Assembly (NCBI GenBank): GCA_014529385.2
Contig: CM043962.1
Coordinates: 50,871,405 to 50,935,404, forward strand
Source: Adiantum capillus-veneris
Lineage: Eukaryota > Streptophyta > Polypodiopsida > Polypodiales > Pteridaceae
Length of the DNA: 64,000 bases
Direction of reading: 5' to 3'
In this document: piece after piece, positions 1-12,574 of the stretch
Layout: the number at the start of each line of letters is the position of its first letter
Numbering within the stretch: the first letter of the stretch is position 1
Position numbers and translations under genes: made by a program
The notes under the pieces: model-generated
Database searches by the model: none
What the model saw: the letters and a program-made list of their open reading frames with translations, nothing else
Told to the model about the DNA's origin: nothing

Positions 1-1140
1 GGTTTCCTATTGCTAAATTCCACTCACTTGTTTAGAACATATTTCATGTATAGCATCTTTGCAAACCACAGGGGGGGATACTCCATGTGCTAGAAGGTGT
101 TTCCTATTAAGCATGAAAAATGGCCATTGTGTATATAAAAATATCTTACACAATACATTTATTCAACTTTATCATCCCCTTATTAAGGATGAAGACTTAT
201 GACCATGCTTCCTTAACACTAGATTCGTAAGAGGACACTTTTATGTCCTTGGATACTTTTATGTCTTGATAACCATGCAATTTCCTAGAACTATTGTAGG
301 ATATGCTAATTTGGTTTTTGATGGTTGATATTCACAAAGATAGTATATGAGCTTAAAAAAACTTAGAATTTTTTTGGGCTATTGATTTTGGCCCTAACAT
401 TGTGTTTCACAAGGATTTTCCAGCCTAAATTGTTCCAAAAAACGTGTGTTGTTTTTTACCATTTTTTATAAAATTGGCCATAGACCACCCTAGAATGCCT
501 CTAAGTGGCTTATATGGTACTGCCTAAATAGTCTTTGCCCTTCTAAAGGTTTTCTAATGCTTCTAAGGCATGATAAGCGTAGACATTAAAAGTTATTACT
601 TTATTATTAAAAATTTGCCAAGCAGATTTAGGGAGAAATTTTTCACTTTTCTGATTTTTTTGGATATGTTTACGCTATACAAAGATAGTTTTGATTGTGC
701 ATATAGTCCTAACTATGTTAGGCGTCTTGCATGAGTTTTTGGGGACCTAATACCCCAAATATCTAAAAATAAAAAGTCAAAAAGAAAATTCCACTTTATC
801 AAAATCGCATTCATGTTGAATTAGAAATGTATTATATTCAACATTGGTCATTTTTCATAAAATCTAATATCTAACCAACCCAAATGATTTTCTCATATTA
901 AACTGATCATTTAATGTGGGAGAATAAACGAGAGCAAGGGTTAGAATATAGACATGTGCTTACAGATCTATCTCAACACGAGGCCAATGGTAAAGGGGTC
1001 CAAATGAGAGATGGCTTGTCAAAGAGCAAGGGTAGTCAATGGAGCTTAAAAAACTTTAGGGTTAGCTTCATTAAAGACCTCCAAAGGTTAGTTTAAAAGT
1101 CCTTTGACCTTAGGTAAGCTAGAGCTGAGCTTCAGGTGGG
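1..1140. other. AT-rich stretch without a recognisable gene
   Basis: No long reading frame, RNA gene or domain is visible on either strand. A frame of 60 codons at 914-1096 shows no family resemblance and is probably chance. The sequence may be old transposon debris lying outside or at the edge of element A, whose left boundary I could not find. Confidence 0.5.
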
Positions 1141-1149
1141 AACCTGGCC

Positions 1150-1325
1150 CAAGCTTGAGGTGCTTGTCGTGCTTGCTGACTAAGGTGCTTGAGGTGTTTG
1201 TTCTACTTGATAACAAAGGTGCTTATCGTGCTTGCTGACTAAGATGCTTAAGGTGCTTGTTGTGCTTTCCGACTAGGGAGCTTGAGGTGCTTGTGGGAAC
1301 ACTGACTAAGGTGCTTGGGGGTAAG
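1150..1325. repeat. Imperfect short tandem repeat (GGTGCTTGAGGTGCTTGT-like)
   Basis: Words such as GGTGCTTG and CTGACTAAGGTGCTT recur several times, with irregular spacing of about 34 to 59 bp between copies of C(T/C)GACTA at 1176, 1235, 1269 and 1312. It looks like a degenerate minisatellite, possibly inside the LTR of element A. Confidence 0.55.
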
Positions 1326-2250
1326 GTATTCAAAAAGTCAAATCCAATCCCTACTCAAGAGGGGGCGAGCCCTAAATCTAGGGGATGAGAGAAAACACAC
1401 ACACAAACACAAGGAAAGCCCAAGCCTCAAGATGCAGCAAGGACACATGTCAAGCCCCTACCCATGTTGCTCTCATGGCGTGTCTAAAGCCTATTGGTTG
1501 GCCTCCCAAGGGGTCCAATGATATTTTTTTAAGTTTAATCAATGGTTTTTTTCATTTATCAAGTCCTCTCTCGCAAAGGGGAAAGGGGAACACTTATCCT
1601 GAGGCTACCCTTGTTGTTTGATATGCCTCTTGCATGTGATTGGCTAGGCTTGGAAGGGTCCAATGAGCTTCAAGCACGAGCTACAAGGGGGGGTCGACCA
1701 AAGAAAGAAGAGGGGTTGCTTGGGGGGTATACTCTCCCACACACACTCACACACACTCTCATTGTGTGAAGTGCAAAGTGCAAGAGCTCCATCTCCTCTT
1801 TCCAAGCTAGTAAAGAAGCTGAGAACCTACACCAACACTCTTGGCTATGGAATGCAAATCCACGCTTGGTTCAATGCTTAAGCTTGACATCTTCTCCATC
1901 TTCATTACTATGCTATTATGTATGCTAGCAAGAAGAGTGATGATAAGTGAGGAACTACTTCTTTCTCCAATGGAATGTTTCTTCTTCCTCTTCCCTACCC
2001 TCATTCCCCGCTAGCTCTCTCCACCTTTGAAGGTGTTTGAGGCCTTGGGACTGAGGCTTGGGATAGTTAATTATTTTTACAAAGTTTATGTTATGCTTAT
2101 GATGCATGAAATTTTCCATCTTCATTGCATCAGCTAGGTCACAAGGAACAAAAAGATTGTATTGTACCAAGTCTCTCTTGATGGGAGAATCTATAATACA
2201 AGTGCCTATTGGAAGAGGGACCAGCTCCACATAAATCTGGTTCTCAACTG
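1326..2250. other. Gene-free stretch, probably LTR of element A
   Basis: Short frames only, none with a recognisable product. Its position directly upstream of an LTR end and primer-binding site suggests it belongs to the 5' LTR of element A. There is no second LTR in the window to align with it, so this is inference. Confidence 0.35.
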
Positions 2251-2437
2251 CTGGCAAGTTCTCTAAACTCTCTCTCTTGCAAAAGTATTGTTCATGCCAA
2301 GTTAACTCAGTACTATGTTTATGTTACTACCATCAATTAAGTTCACCCTCTATGCTCCCAAAGTAGTCTCACAAAAATGTTCTCTCTAGTTCTCTTAATT
2401 CCGCTATCCTCAAAGTTCATAGGCCATTTCCATTACA
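2251..2437 (+). repeat. 3' end of the 5' LTR of element A
   Basis: The sequence ends in CATTACA one base before a TGGTATCAGAGC primer site, the normal LTR-to-PBS arrangement. The upstream boundary is undetermined because the partner LTR is absent from the window. Confidence 0.6.
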
Positions 2438-2438
2438 T

Positions 2439-2450
2439 TGGTATCAGAGC
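2439..2450 (+). other. Primer-binding site of element A (initiator Met tRNA type)
   Basis: TGGTATCAGAGC is the complement of the 3' end of plant initiator methionine tRNA, the usual primer of many plant LTR retrotransposons. It starts two bases after the LTR terminus. Confidence 0.85.
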
Positions 2451-3102
2451 ATTTGGTTTCTCTTTTGAAGAGAGGTCCTTAAGTAGCCTATCAATGGTTG
2501 ATTTGGTTAATTATATTAGGGTAAATGGGACTCACATCTATTATCGGTTTTGTTAAGCCCACTCTGTGGGATACGGTGCACACCTCGGGAGCTTTGGTCT
2601 TAATAATGGTGTCTTTTTAGACTTGCCTATGGTTTTACCATTATTGAGCCATAATAAGTCCAAAAAGGAGCTAGCCCGTGGCAATTCTGCAATATTAGAC
2701 CAACTCCACTACTCTCTATAATTAACCAATTTGAGCCATGGATGTAAATACTTAAGTGCTGATTTTCCTCAAGGGTTGCACTATGTAATCATGTTAATGT
2801 ATAATGTGAGTTCCAAAGGAGGGGTTTTAAAATGCAAAAAATTTAGGCAATTTAATAGAGATACATTAAAATAAGGGGTTTTTATATTCAATTTTGGAAA
2901 AAATTTCCTAAAATAAGGGGCCATTTTATTCATCCAGACATGTTAAAAGAGGGGTTTTTCAAATACCCCACGAACGCACGTTATATAGGGGGATATTGAA
3001 CGGTGAACCCCCTGAGTGATTTTCAAAGGCTTAAAGGAGTAGAAACTAAGGTTTTAAATTGCCAAAAGAAATACACTAAGCAAACACACAAATTCTATTG
3101 AC
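2451..3102 (+). other. Leader of element A, no gene
   Basis: Untranslated leader between primer site and gag. It has AT-rich sequence and a TTATATAGGGG string near 2990. No reading frame of note. Confidence 0.5.
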
Positions 3103-4431
3103 ATGGTTGGCAATAGTCAAGAGAGTAGAATGAACATTGATAACTTTGATTTTGCACATGAAGGTGCTAATGATTATGTCCCCACGTTTGTCAATTATCT
3201 TGTTACTAGGTTGCAGCAAGCTATGGGCAACCCTACTTTGCAAGCCAAAGTTACTCAACAACTTCGCGCTTATGAGATTTCCCTTCCTCTCCAAGAGGAG
3301 AGAGAGCTTAGGAGGCCTCTTGATGAGACCCCAAAAGAAGACTCTCTCCCATACGAGAGGAGGAATCCAAAGAACGAGAAAGTAGTGAGTCCCTAAGTTC
3401 CTCTGAAGATGTGGCTCCACGAAGACGGCAGTCTAGACGGTCGCCAACTCCTCCCAAGAGGAAACAATCAACCCACAATCCTTCTCCTTGTCACTCCGAA
3501 CGGAAAGAGAGGAAACAAAGGAAGAAAAGGGCAAGAAAGAGGTCGCCCTCTTCTCCTTCTTCTTCACCTTCCTCCTCTTTCGACGAAAGCTATGGCTATT
3601 TTCTTAGAGAATACAAGAGGGGAGGACATCGTAAATTATACCCAGCATGGCAAAGGTCACAAAAGCTCAAGATGTTTAAAGAGGGAGGAAAGAGTATCTC
3701 TTTTCTCACCTATAATGGCACCTTTGGTGCTACCAACAAAGTATTGAACTTGATCTAGCAATTTGATGTAGCCTTTGGATACGAGGGCTTCACAGAGTCC
3801 TCCAAGCTACATCATGTAGCTATGCACTTCCAAAAATCATTTCGTACAAGTTTCCATCATGAAGCAATTCCTTGCAAGTGATACAAAGAACAAAGTGCTT
3901 ACCGAATGGTGCAGTTTGAAGCTTTTCTCTCATGAGTCTATCCACAAATATGTAGACAAGTTTTGGGATTTACATCTCAAGGCTACTGTCTTTCAAAAGA
4001 TAGACTTTGCCAAGCAAAAGCAACAATTTTGTGCAAGATTACTTGAAGAGATGGCCGATATGTCAACTCCCAATGGCCTAATTCTATCATTAAAGTATTC
4101 CACCACACTATTGTTGCTTCGCACATCAATTTACAACAAGGGGCTAGATGGAATGTCAAGCCCATGGAAAGAAAAGACAAAAATGATGCAAAGGGAAAAA
4201 TTAAGGTCCAGAATTCTTCCCAACAACAATTGGTCTAAGGAGAAGGGAGTTCACAAAGGTAAAAACAAAATATTTTCTGAAGAGCTTGAAGCTTTTTGCA
4301 AGGACCATAAGTGTTTTAAGTGTGGGGAGCAAGGACATGGTTATCATTCTTGCCCCAAGAGAAATGCCCACAATGAGACTCCTAGAGATTCAACCATCGA
4401 AGCTCCAAAAGAGGATGCTCATTGCAAATAA
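3103..4431 (+). pseudogene. Broken gag of element A
   Basis: Gag would form the nucleocapsid that packages element RNA. Three pieces in two frames cover it. 3103-3396 is an N-terminal region rich in charged residues. 3411-3758 is an Arg/Ser/Pro-rich stretch followed by a capsid-like start (F-L-T-Y-N-G-T). 3859-4431 is the end of capsid and a CX2CX4HX4C zinc knuckle, C-F-K-C-G-E-Q-G-H-G-Y-H-S-C. The piece order matches Ty3/gypsy gag. At least two frame changes (near 3400 and between 3758 and 3859) and a stop make it non-functional. Confidence is high for gag identity and moderate for exact ends. Confidence 0.75.
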
Positions 4432-4482
4432 TCACCTCTCTCCTATGCTTAGGGAAAGATAAGGTATCATGATGCCTTCATC

Positions 4483-4710
4483 TTGTTTGACCCTGGCTCT
4501 ACTCACAACTTTATATCAACGAAGTTGGCCACCAAGTTGGGCATTCAAGCTTTCAAGATCAAAGATACTATAACGGTAGACATCACTTTCAAGGGACAAC
4601 AAGCCTCCGTTACTCCCTTGATTGGGAAGTTGAGCCTACATGTCCAAAGCTATGTCGACAAAGAATATTTTTTCATCTCTCCTCTCTAACATGAGGATGC
4701 AGGGGCACCA
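4483..4710 (+). pseudogene. Protease fragment of element A
   Basis: The motif D-P-G-S-T-H-N-F-I-S at the start of this piece is the aspartic protease active site of Ty3/gypsy pol, normally D-S/T-G-S-T-H-N-F-I. The frame stops at 4689, about 20 bp before element B begins at 4711. The continuation, the linker to RT, is found after B from 23,281, where R-M-A-A-N-I-K-F resembles the post-protease segment of plant gypsy elements. The first Gly of the active-site triad reads Pro, so the enzyme would be dead. Confidence 0.75.
4706..4710. repeat. Target-site duplication of element B, left copy (CACCA)
   Basis: CACCA precedes the TGTAGA start of the left LTR and CACCG follows the right LTR at 23276-23280. 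Five-base duplications are standard for Ty3/gypsy integration. One base has since changed. Confidence 0.8.
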
Positions 4711-5189
4711 TGTAGATGGTTGGATAGTTCACTATGTGGGAACGTCTTCTTAGAAGATGGGCAGCGAATTACTTAGTAATTACTATGGTAATTACTACAG
4801 TAAACTCAAAGTGTATAAATAGGGCCCATTACATTGTAATCGGGTTGGCAGTTATTATCATTTGGGTTAGCGCCTTGGCTATACTTGTACTTGAGAATCA
4901 TTGGCAGTATTGTTGGTTGTACTTTCTCTCTGTAAATCATATTCGCTGTAATCTTGATCTATAATCCCAATCATGGTCTATATTTCAGTTATACTTACTT
5001 CTCGTCCAGTCTTCTAAATCTCAATCTGAACCTTATTTTCAGTACATAAGTCTGATTCTTATTTCAGTATCCTCATTTCAGTCTAGTCTCTGACTCCGGT
5101 CCAGTCTACTATCTGAAGTCTTCCTACACTAGTAGCTGAAATCTTCCAACACTGGAATTAGCTGTCTCAAGAGATCAACTCCAATTCCA
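4711..5189 (+). repeat. 5' LTR of element B
   Basis: Direct repeat of 22797-23275, TG...CA termini, 479 bp. Holds a TATA box (TATAAATAG, 4814-4822) and is followed by a primer site. It drives element transcription by family knowledge. Confidence 0.93.
4814..4822 (+). promoter_or_regulatory. TATA box in 5' LTR of element B
   Basis: TATAAATAG, a consensus plant TATA box, about 100 bp into the LTR. The same place in the 3' LTR reads CATAAATAG. Confidence 0.6.
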
Positions 5190-5192
5190 TTT

Positions 5193-5210
5193 TGGCGATT
5201 ACCGTGGCTC
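5193..5210 (+). other. Putative primer-binding site of element B
   Basis: TGGCGATTACCGTGGCTC begins four bases after the LTR end. The TGGCG start is typical of elements primed by elongator tRNAs. The exact tRNA was not determined. Confidence 0.55.
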
Positions 5211-5263
5211 GAGCTGAAGCTCGTTGACTAAAAGACTCTTCTCCCAGTCCGAAGTTTTCAGCA

Positions 5264-7075
5264 ATGGCACCAAAATCCAATCGTGGCCGGAAATCTACCA
5301 TTCGTGTGGACCCCATTCCTGAGGAGTCAGGAAGAGAGTCTGACCCCAAGCAAGAGAAGATGACTCACACTGAGGCTCAGGAGGAGCACAGTCAGGCTGA
5401 TGAGGCGCAGGACTCACAGCACTCCAGTCATTCTCGACGCCGATGGGCAGAACGCGAAGCACGGAAGGCAAAGAGTTCCAAGAGTTCTCGGTCCCGGCAG
5501 AGAGATGCGGATACCAAGGGCAGTAAAGAAAGTCACCGTACTTCTAGCAGAAAAACCAGAGAAAACACTGACACTGAGACAGAGACAGAGATTGATTGGG
5601 ATGCTGACACTGACAATTGCAAGAAGGCTCCCAAGCATCATTCTGAATCCAAGAGGAGAAGTGGTAGGATCAGTAGTAATCGGAACGATTACACAGCTTC
5701 CCTGAAGATTTCCTTTCCAATATTCAAAGGGGGAAAAAAGGATGATCCAGATGTTCAGATACAAGCTTTCGAGCAGTGTGCTGAACTAAAAAACATTGAT
5801 GAAGATGATTGGGGGGAATATTTTCCACAAACCTTGAAGGAGGCAGCAAGGAAATGGTATTACCATTACCTTGCATGCCAGCTCAGATCATATAACAAAT
5901 TTCTCAAAGCCTTCAGGTTGGAATATTCCGACAATAGAGGGGACGAAGATATTCTCTGTGAATTAGATAAGATCAAACAGAGAAATTTGTCAGTCCGCAG
6001 CTATGTGGAAAAGATAAAGGAGCTAACCGGGCAGTTACAAGAACCGCCATCTGAGAAGAGGTTGAGGGTATGGTTCTTGAATGGGTTTAGAAGCAAGAAG
6101 CTTAGGGAACAAGAGGTCCCAATCCCTACCAAGAAATTTAATGATCTGGTCCAAATGGCATTAAAGCTGGAACAGCAGGCTAAGAAGGAAAAGAGCCACA
6201 AGAAGCGAAGGACCAGTAGCAGTAGCTCTGCTACTGAAACTTCTGATTCCAGTGAAATGTCCAGTAGCTCCAAGAGCAACCCTAATGAACGAGCAAAGGA
6301 GAAATCAAAGAAGGGATCATGGACCAAGAAAATTGAAGAGATGGCTAGGCAGATTGCCGAAATTAGCCACATAAGACAGCTAGTTCTAAAGATGGAGACT
6401 TGGTGTTCAAGGTGCAAATCCAAGGACCATATCTCCACTGAATGTCCACAATGTACCTACTGCAAGGCCTTTGGTCACCTATGGAATAATTGTGGCATCA
6501 GAATTCACCACTTTAAGAAAGGAAAGGATTTGTCAGTGGTTGCCTACACTGAACTAGTAAAGGTAGAACCAGTCAAGGTAGCTCAAGAGGAGAGACTAGG
6601 TACTAGTGGTACTGGTCAAGGACATGGCAGATACCAACCAGGAATGGGTAGAGGTAGAGGAAGAGGCAACTTCTAGAACAGGAGCATGAATTGCTATACT
6701 TGTGGAAAGTATGGTCATTTTGCGGCCCAATGCCCAGATGCACCTGTAATGACTACTACTGAGGCTAAGGCACCAGAGCCAGTCCCAGTCAGGGTAGTTA
6801 CCAGAAGCAAGGGGGTAGTCATTGAAGAAATCCCAGACACTTTAGAAGCACCAGGTAATCCTAACAGCAGCAAGTGGGCTCAACAAAGAGAAGTTTGGAA
6901 GGCCAAAGGTAAAGAGAAGGTGGTAGATGAGTGGCAAGAGCAGAGGGAACTAGCAGCTAAAATCACGGAGGATTTAGCTAAGAAGCTGCCAGAGCAGCGA
7001 GAAAGTCCAAAGTTAGAGTCATTCAGAGGATACCAGCCCAATCGACTGATAAAGATCAGTCAGTACCGGCCATAA
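5264..7075 (+). pseudogene. Gag of element B, with three zinc knuckles and a premature stop
   Basis: The frame opens at the ATG at 5264 and runs to a TAG at 6674-6676, then continues in the same frame to 7075. Residues 1-150 are highly charged (Arg, Ser, Glu, Asp). About 150-310 form the capsid domain (S-F-P-I-F-K-G, then A-A-R-K-W-Y-Y-H-Y). A Lys/Ser linker follows. Two zinc knuckles, C-S-R-C-K-S-K-D-H and C-T-Y-C-K-A-F-G-H, lie before the stop. A third, C-Y-T-C-G-K-Y-G-H-F-A-A-Q-C, lies just after it. The TAG is therefore probably a mutation inside one gag, though leaky termination cannot be excluded. A frame change near 7,060 separates it from pol. Confidence 0.8.
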
Positions 7076-7077
7076 CT

Positions 7078-7740
7078 GAGACCATGCTGGCTGTGGTAAA
7101 TGGACTAGCTAATGAAATGGGAGTAGATGGAAAGAGTGGAAAAACTGGAAAAGAAGAATGGCAGTGTGAAGATACCAGCTCTTCAAGCTCTGACAATCAG
7201 TCTGACCAGGAGAGAGAAGAAATTCATGTGAAAATTTGTGATAGAATTCAGAAGCTGACTGTAGAGCTGGAGGATATAAGAAAAACCTTGCCTGAGGTGG
7301 CCAACTTTATCAGACAACGCAGGAAAGCTGAAGAGGCCAGAACAGTGGACCTGACGGCTGTCCGGGATGATGAAGTTCCACTTATTCAGGTAGACTACAA
7401 GGTCAGGAAGCAGTGGGAACCTCTCTCAAGCGTTATCCTGGATGGAGGGACAGGAGTCAACATAATGGGAGCCCATCTTCAGCAAAGAATAGGTATCACT
7501 AATATCAAACCAGCACCATTCAAAGTAAGAATGGCAGATCATAGAGTCGTACAGGCGACATGTATGATTGAAAACATGCAGATAAGAGTTGGGAGGGAGA
7601 AATTCAAAACCAGTTTCCTAGCCTGGATGTGCAGGGAGCATATGGGATGCTACTAGGGCGCCCATGGTTGAGATCAACACATGTTGTTCATGACTATGCA
7701 AACCAAACTTTGACCAAAGAAGGGGCCAATGGCAGAATCC
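7078..7740 (+). pseudogene. Protease region of element B
   Basis: The active-site strand reads V-I-L-D-G-G-T-G-V-N-I-M near 7435, matching the D-S/T/G-G core of retropepsins, and the late strand M-L-L-G-R-P-W-L appears near 7648 in another frame. A frameshift therefore lies between about 7,600 and 7,650. The N-terminal part is a charged linker with helical character. Protease would cut the Gag-Pol polyprotein. It is broken here. Confidence 0.75.
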
Positions 7741-7793
7741 AAATCTAGACCAACAATACCAGGAGTTGGAAAAAGGAACTGAGACCGAAGGAG

Positions 7794-8669
7794 TTGTGTC
7801 AAAAGTACAGAGCCAAGAATATCAAGCGAATGCTAGCAGCTATAAACATATTTCCTTTGGCAGAAATCGACTTGAATGCAGTTTTGTTGAACAAGGAGCA
7901 GACTGACAAGCAGAAGAGACAATTCCCTGTTCAGTTTACAGAAGTCAATACAGGGGAAAGAACAGTTCAGCTAACTGGAAGGATGGTGGAACAAGCTGAT
8001 ACTGGTAGAGTAGAGGAACCAGTATGTTCTGAAGAGTACCCATTGGATCAGAATAATGATTCAGAAATGAATGGACCATCCTGGGATTACGCCGAAGAAT
8101 CGACCAAACAAAAAGGAGGTGGACCAAACTGGTTGCTTCCAGACGATCAGGAAGTAGAAGAGTGGAACCTAGGATCAGAGGAAAATCCTAGAATGATCAA
8201 GGTTAACAAGCACCTCAACCCGACAATGAAGGAAAAAGCACAAAAAATAGTCCAGAACTATAAAGATGTGTTTGCCTGGGAACATACAGATCTGAAGGGA
8301 GTAGATCCTGAAGTCTATCAGCACCGAATACCACTGAAAACGGATGCTAGGCCAGTAAGATTGCAAAGATACCGGATGAACCCCAACTATGCAAAGAAGG
8401 TCAAGGAGGAGATTGATAATCTTCTCAAGGCTGGGTTCATTACAGAAGTGGCAAGTAGTGATTGGCTATTTCCCATAGTCGTCGTCCCCAAGAAGAATGG
8501 GAAATTGAGAGTTTGTGTCGACTATAGGAAAATAAATGCCCAGACTATTAAGGATCCATTTCCCTTACCTTTTACTGATATGTTGCTTGATGAGATCGTA
8601 GGATATGAGATGTATAGCTTCATGGATGGTTATAGCGGCTATAACCAGTTACAGATCTCTCTTGAAGAT
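7794..8669 (+). pseudogene. Reverse transcriptase of element B, first part (cut by element C)
   Basis: RT N-terminal landmarks are clear: K-D-V-F-A-W-E-H-T-D-L-K-G-V-D-P, then F-P-I-V-V-V-P-K-K-N-G-K-L-R-V-C-V-D-Y-R, then F-M-D-G-Y-S-G-Y-N-Q. The frame is open up to the insertion of element C after AAGAT at 8669. The RT resumes at 16,138 with T-T-F-I-T-E-W-G. The interruption alone destroys the gene. Confidence 0.88.
8665..8669. repeat. Target-site duplication of element C, left copy (AAGAT)
   Basis: AAGAT directly precedes TGTTGGG. The same five bases follow the right LTR at 16133-16137. Perfect match. Confidence 0.92.
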
Positions 8670-9463
<794 letters not shown>

Positions 9464-9476
9464 TCCCTCCCACCAG
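9464..9476 (-). other. Polypurine tract of element C
   Basis: On the minus strand this reads CTGGTGGGAGGGA immediately before the LTR. It would prime plus-strand DNA synthesis. Confidence 0.75.
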
Positions 9477-9572
9477 GGATAGCAACTGTCCTCAGTTGCT
9501 CAATAGAGAAATCAATTGGACCGTGAGTGATGGAAAGTATGGAGAAGGTTGAGAAAGTTGCGAAAAAACTTT

Positions 9573-10760
9573 TCAGGCATCCTCTCTAGGGTGGCCCTTG
9601 AAAGTCAAAAGGTAACGGTTATAAACCATTCCAGTGCGTGTAGTGGTGGTCTCATGGTCAACTATTTTGTCAGGGATGAGTTGCTCTTCTTGTTCTACAA
9701 GTGAAGGTGGGTCTTCATAAATGTGGTGTGTAGGTAGGGGTCTTCGGAATGGGCGTAAAAGGCTAATGTGAAAGGCATTGTGAATGTGCCAATGTGCAGG
9801 TAGTTCTAAACGGAAAGAAACATCATTAATGACAGCTGAAATTTTGAAAGGTCCATAAAAACGAGGAGCAAGCTTAACAAAGACGTTAGTATCAACACTT
9901 TTGATCCTTCGTTTTTCGATGCGAAGTAAAACATGATCACCTTCTTTGAATTGGTGTGCCTTGCGGTGCTTGTTAGCATGCTTGGTGTAAAGTTCTTGTG
10001 AGTGTTTAATGGCAGAATGCACACTTGCATAAATATCATGAAAGTCAGTAGTGAAATCATCAGCGGCAGGCACAACATTAGAAAGACGCGAAGCAGGAGT
10101 AGGAAGAGAGTGACCATATACAATTTCAAATGGAGACTTACCCGTGGTAGTGTGAGTGGTGTTGTTGTATGCAAATTGCAAAATATGTAGGTAATCATCC
10201 CATTTCTTAGGTTGAGAAGAAACATAAGCCTTTAACAAGTCAATAATAGTGCGGTTGGTGACTTTTGTTTGACCATTGGATTCAGGATGAAATGAAGAAG
10301 TGAAGTCAAGTGTAGTGCCAAGATTTTGAAACACAGTAGTCCAAAAAGCACTACAAAATTTTGAATCTCGATCAGAAATAATCACTTTAGGCAAACCATG
10401 ATGTGGAAAAACAGTCTTAAGAAACAAAAGTGCAGCTTGATGTGCTGTGAGTGTTTTCTTACAAGGAATGAAATATGCTTGTTTAGAGAAACGGTCAATA
10501 ATAGTCCATATCATGTCATGTTTGTGCATTGTGAGTGGGAAACCAGTAACAAAATCCATTGAAATATGTTCCCAAGGTCTTTCAGGAATGGGGAGAGGGT
10601 GTAAAAGTCCCAATTTCTTACCTGTAGCTGTTTTGATTTTTTGACAAATCAAACAAGTTGAAACATACTGTTTAACATCCATTCTCATAGTAGGCCAATA
10701 GAAATCACGACATAAATTTTGAAAAGTTGCAGCAAATCCTCTATGTCCAATTCTTCAATA
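9573..10760 (-). pseudogene. Integrase of element C with chromodomain-like tail
   Basis: Inserts element DNA into the chromosome. The zinc domain ends with C-L-I-C-Q. Its earlier part (G-H-R-G-F and D-F-Y-W-P-T) is in another frame around 10,690-10,750, so a frameshift splits it. The catalytic core runs from I-S-M-D-F-V-T-G-F-P through I-S-D-R-D-S-K-F to H-P-E-S-N-G-Q-T, with the D-D-E arrangement present. The C-terminal domain has Y-G-P-F-K-I, and the end (R-Y-L-L-T-F-K-G-H-P-R-E-D-A) resembles a chromodomain. It stops at a TGA at 9573-9575, earlier than expected. Confidence 0.88.
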
Positions 10761-11620
10761 ATTAATGTACGAAAAGGTTTAGTCACACACAATTTTTGTT
10801 TGAAATAAAGGAAGTTTTCTTGAATAGTGTATTCGAGAAATGTGTGTACAGAATTATCAAGCATGTGCAACCATGTCGTTTTGAAGTCATCATCATGTGC
10901 AAAAGTGTCAGGCATGGTGTCAAACGAAGTTCCCGTAATGGTTGATAGATGATTAAGTGAGGGTCTTCTACTCAAGGCATCAGCTATAACGTTTTCTTTA
11001 CCAGGTTGGTATTGAATGTTGGGCTGAAAACTTTGAATAAAAGCGGCCCCCTTAATATGTCTATCATCTATTAAGAGCTGAGAAAGTAAATATTTGATAC
11101 TTTGTTGATCAGTTTTAATGATCAAGTCAGTACCCATTACATAGTGTTTCCAAATTTTCAATGCATGTACCACATCAGTCAACTCTTTATCATAAGTACT
11201 GAACTTTGCTTCAGACGGTTTGAATTTACGACTTTCGAAAGCAATTGGATGGTTATCTTGCATAAGGACTGCACCGATACCTTTTCCACTAGCATCAGTG
11301 ACTACCACAAAGAATGGTCTTTCAAAATCAAGCAATTGCAATACAGGTGCATTAGTCAAAGCATGTTTAAGTGCATTAAATGAGCTTTCTTGCAAATCAG
11401 TCCATTCATAAGGCGTGTTTTTCTTCAACAAGAGAGTCAAATAATGTGATTTGTAAGCAAAATTACGAACAAATTTCCTGTAATAACTACAAAGACCGAT
11501 AAAAGATCGTAGCTCATGCAAGTTTTTATGTCTAGGTCATGATTGAATGGCTTCAATTTTCTTTGGATCGACATGTATTCCGTTACCCGATACAATGTGT
11601 CCCAAATATTCAATTTCAGA
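10745..11620 (-). pseudogene. RNase H and RT thumb region of element C
   Basis: RNase H removes the RNA strand after copying. The segment L-R-S-F-I-G-L-C-S-Y-Y-R-K-F is the RT-RH connection. V-V-T-D-A-S-G-K-G-I-G-A-V-L and K-T-D-Q-Q-S-I-K-Y-L carry RNase H acidic residues. The domain ends with a D-A-L-S-R-R-P motif. In-frame stops lie at about 11,537 (probably Trp to TGA) and 11,622 (probably Gln to TAA), separating it from RT. Confidence 0.85.
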
Positions 11621-12574
11621 TTAGAAAAATGAACTATTTTCAGGATTCAAATACAAGTGATTTTGTGAAAGCAGATCAAATACACGTGTTAAATGTTGTT
11701 TATGCTCTTCTTCAGATTTACTGAATACCAAAATGTCATCAAAAAATACAATCACAAAATCTTGATGGTCAATGAAAATTCGATTCATCATGCGTGTTAA
11801 TGTGGCTGGTGCATTTGTCAAACCAAATGGCATGACAAGAAATTCATAGTGTCCAGTTTGTGTTCTGAAAGCAGTTTTGTAGATATCATGTTCAAACATT
11901 TTGACTTGGTGATACCCTGATTTAAGGTCAATTTTGCTAAAGATGTTTGCCCCTTTCAGTTTTTCTAAAAGATCATCCACTCTAGGAATAGGAAACCTAT
12001 TCTTAATGGTGATCTTGTTTAAAGCCCTGTCGTCGATACACATACGAAAGGTTTCGTTTTTCTTCTTGACAAGAAGTACTAGAGCTCCGTATGGTGAACT
12101 ACTAGGTCGGATTAGGCCTCGGTCAAGAAAATCAGTGATTTGAGTTTGTACTTCCCTGTGTGCGGTAGCATTTACACGATAAGGTGCTCTACAAGGAGGT
12201 TCACTACCCGGTATGATGTCAATTTTGTGGTCTTCTGGGCGTGATGGTGGAATTCCAGGTGGTAGATCATGCATGAAACAATTTTTAAATTGTGAGAGAA
12301 ATTCATCGTGTGTGGAGTTACGTGAAGTTTCAGTTTCAGTAGAAATTTGATTTACCAATACTATATATGTTTTCCCCTGTTTTCGAATTGCTCGTTTGGC
12401 TTGAGTGTGAAAGAGGAGTGGAAATTTTTGATGTGCCAATGTTGCTTGGATGGAGAAATTTTTATTATTATGAGTGAGAGACATTGTACGTGTTTTATAA
12501 TTAATCAACGGGTCAAATTCATGACGAAATGGCATTCCCAAAATCATATCAAGACCATGCAATGGTGCTACCAA
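11621..12574 (-). pseudogene. Reverse transcriptase of element C
   Basis: Copies element RNA to DNA. Visible motifs in order are G-L-I-R-P-S-S-S-P-Y-G-A (RT domain 1), F-R-M-C-I-D-D-R-A-L-N-K, F-S-K-I-D-L-K-S-G-Y-H-Q, F-R-T-Q-T-G-H-Y-E-F-L-V-M-P-F-G-L-T-N-A-P, and the active site V-F-F-D-D-I-L-V-F-S. Both catalytic Asp residues are present. The piece is open for 317 codons, then broken by a TAA at its 3' side and a frameshift from protease on its 5' side. Confidence 0.9.
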
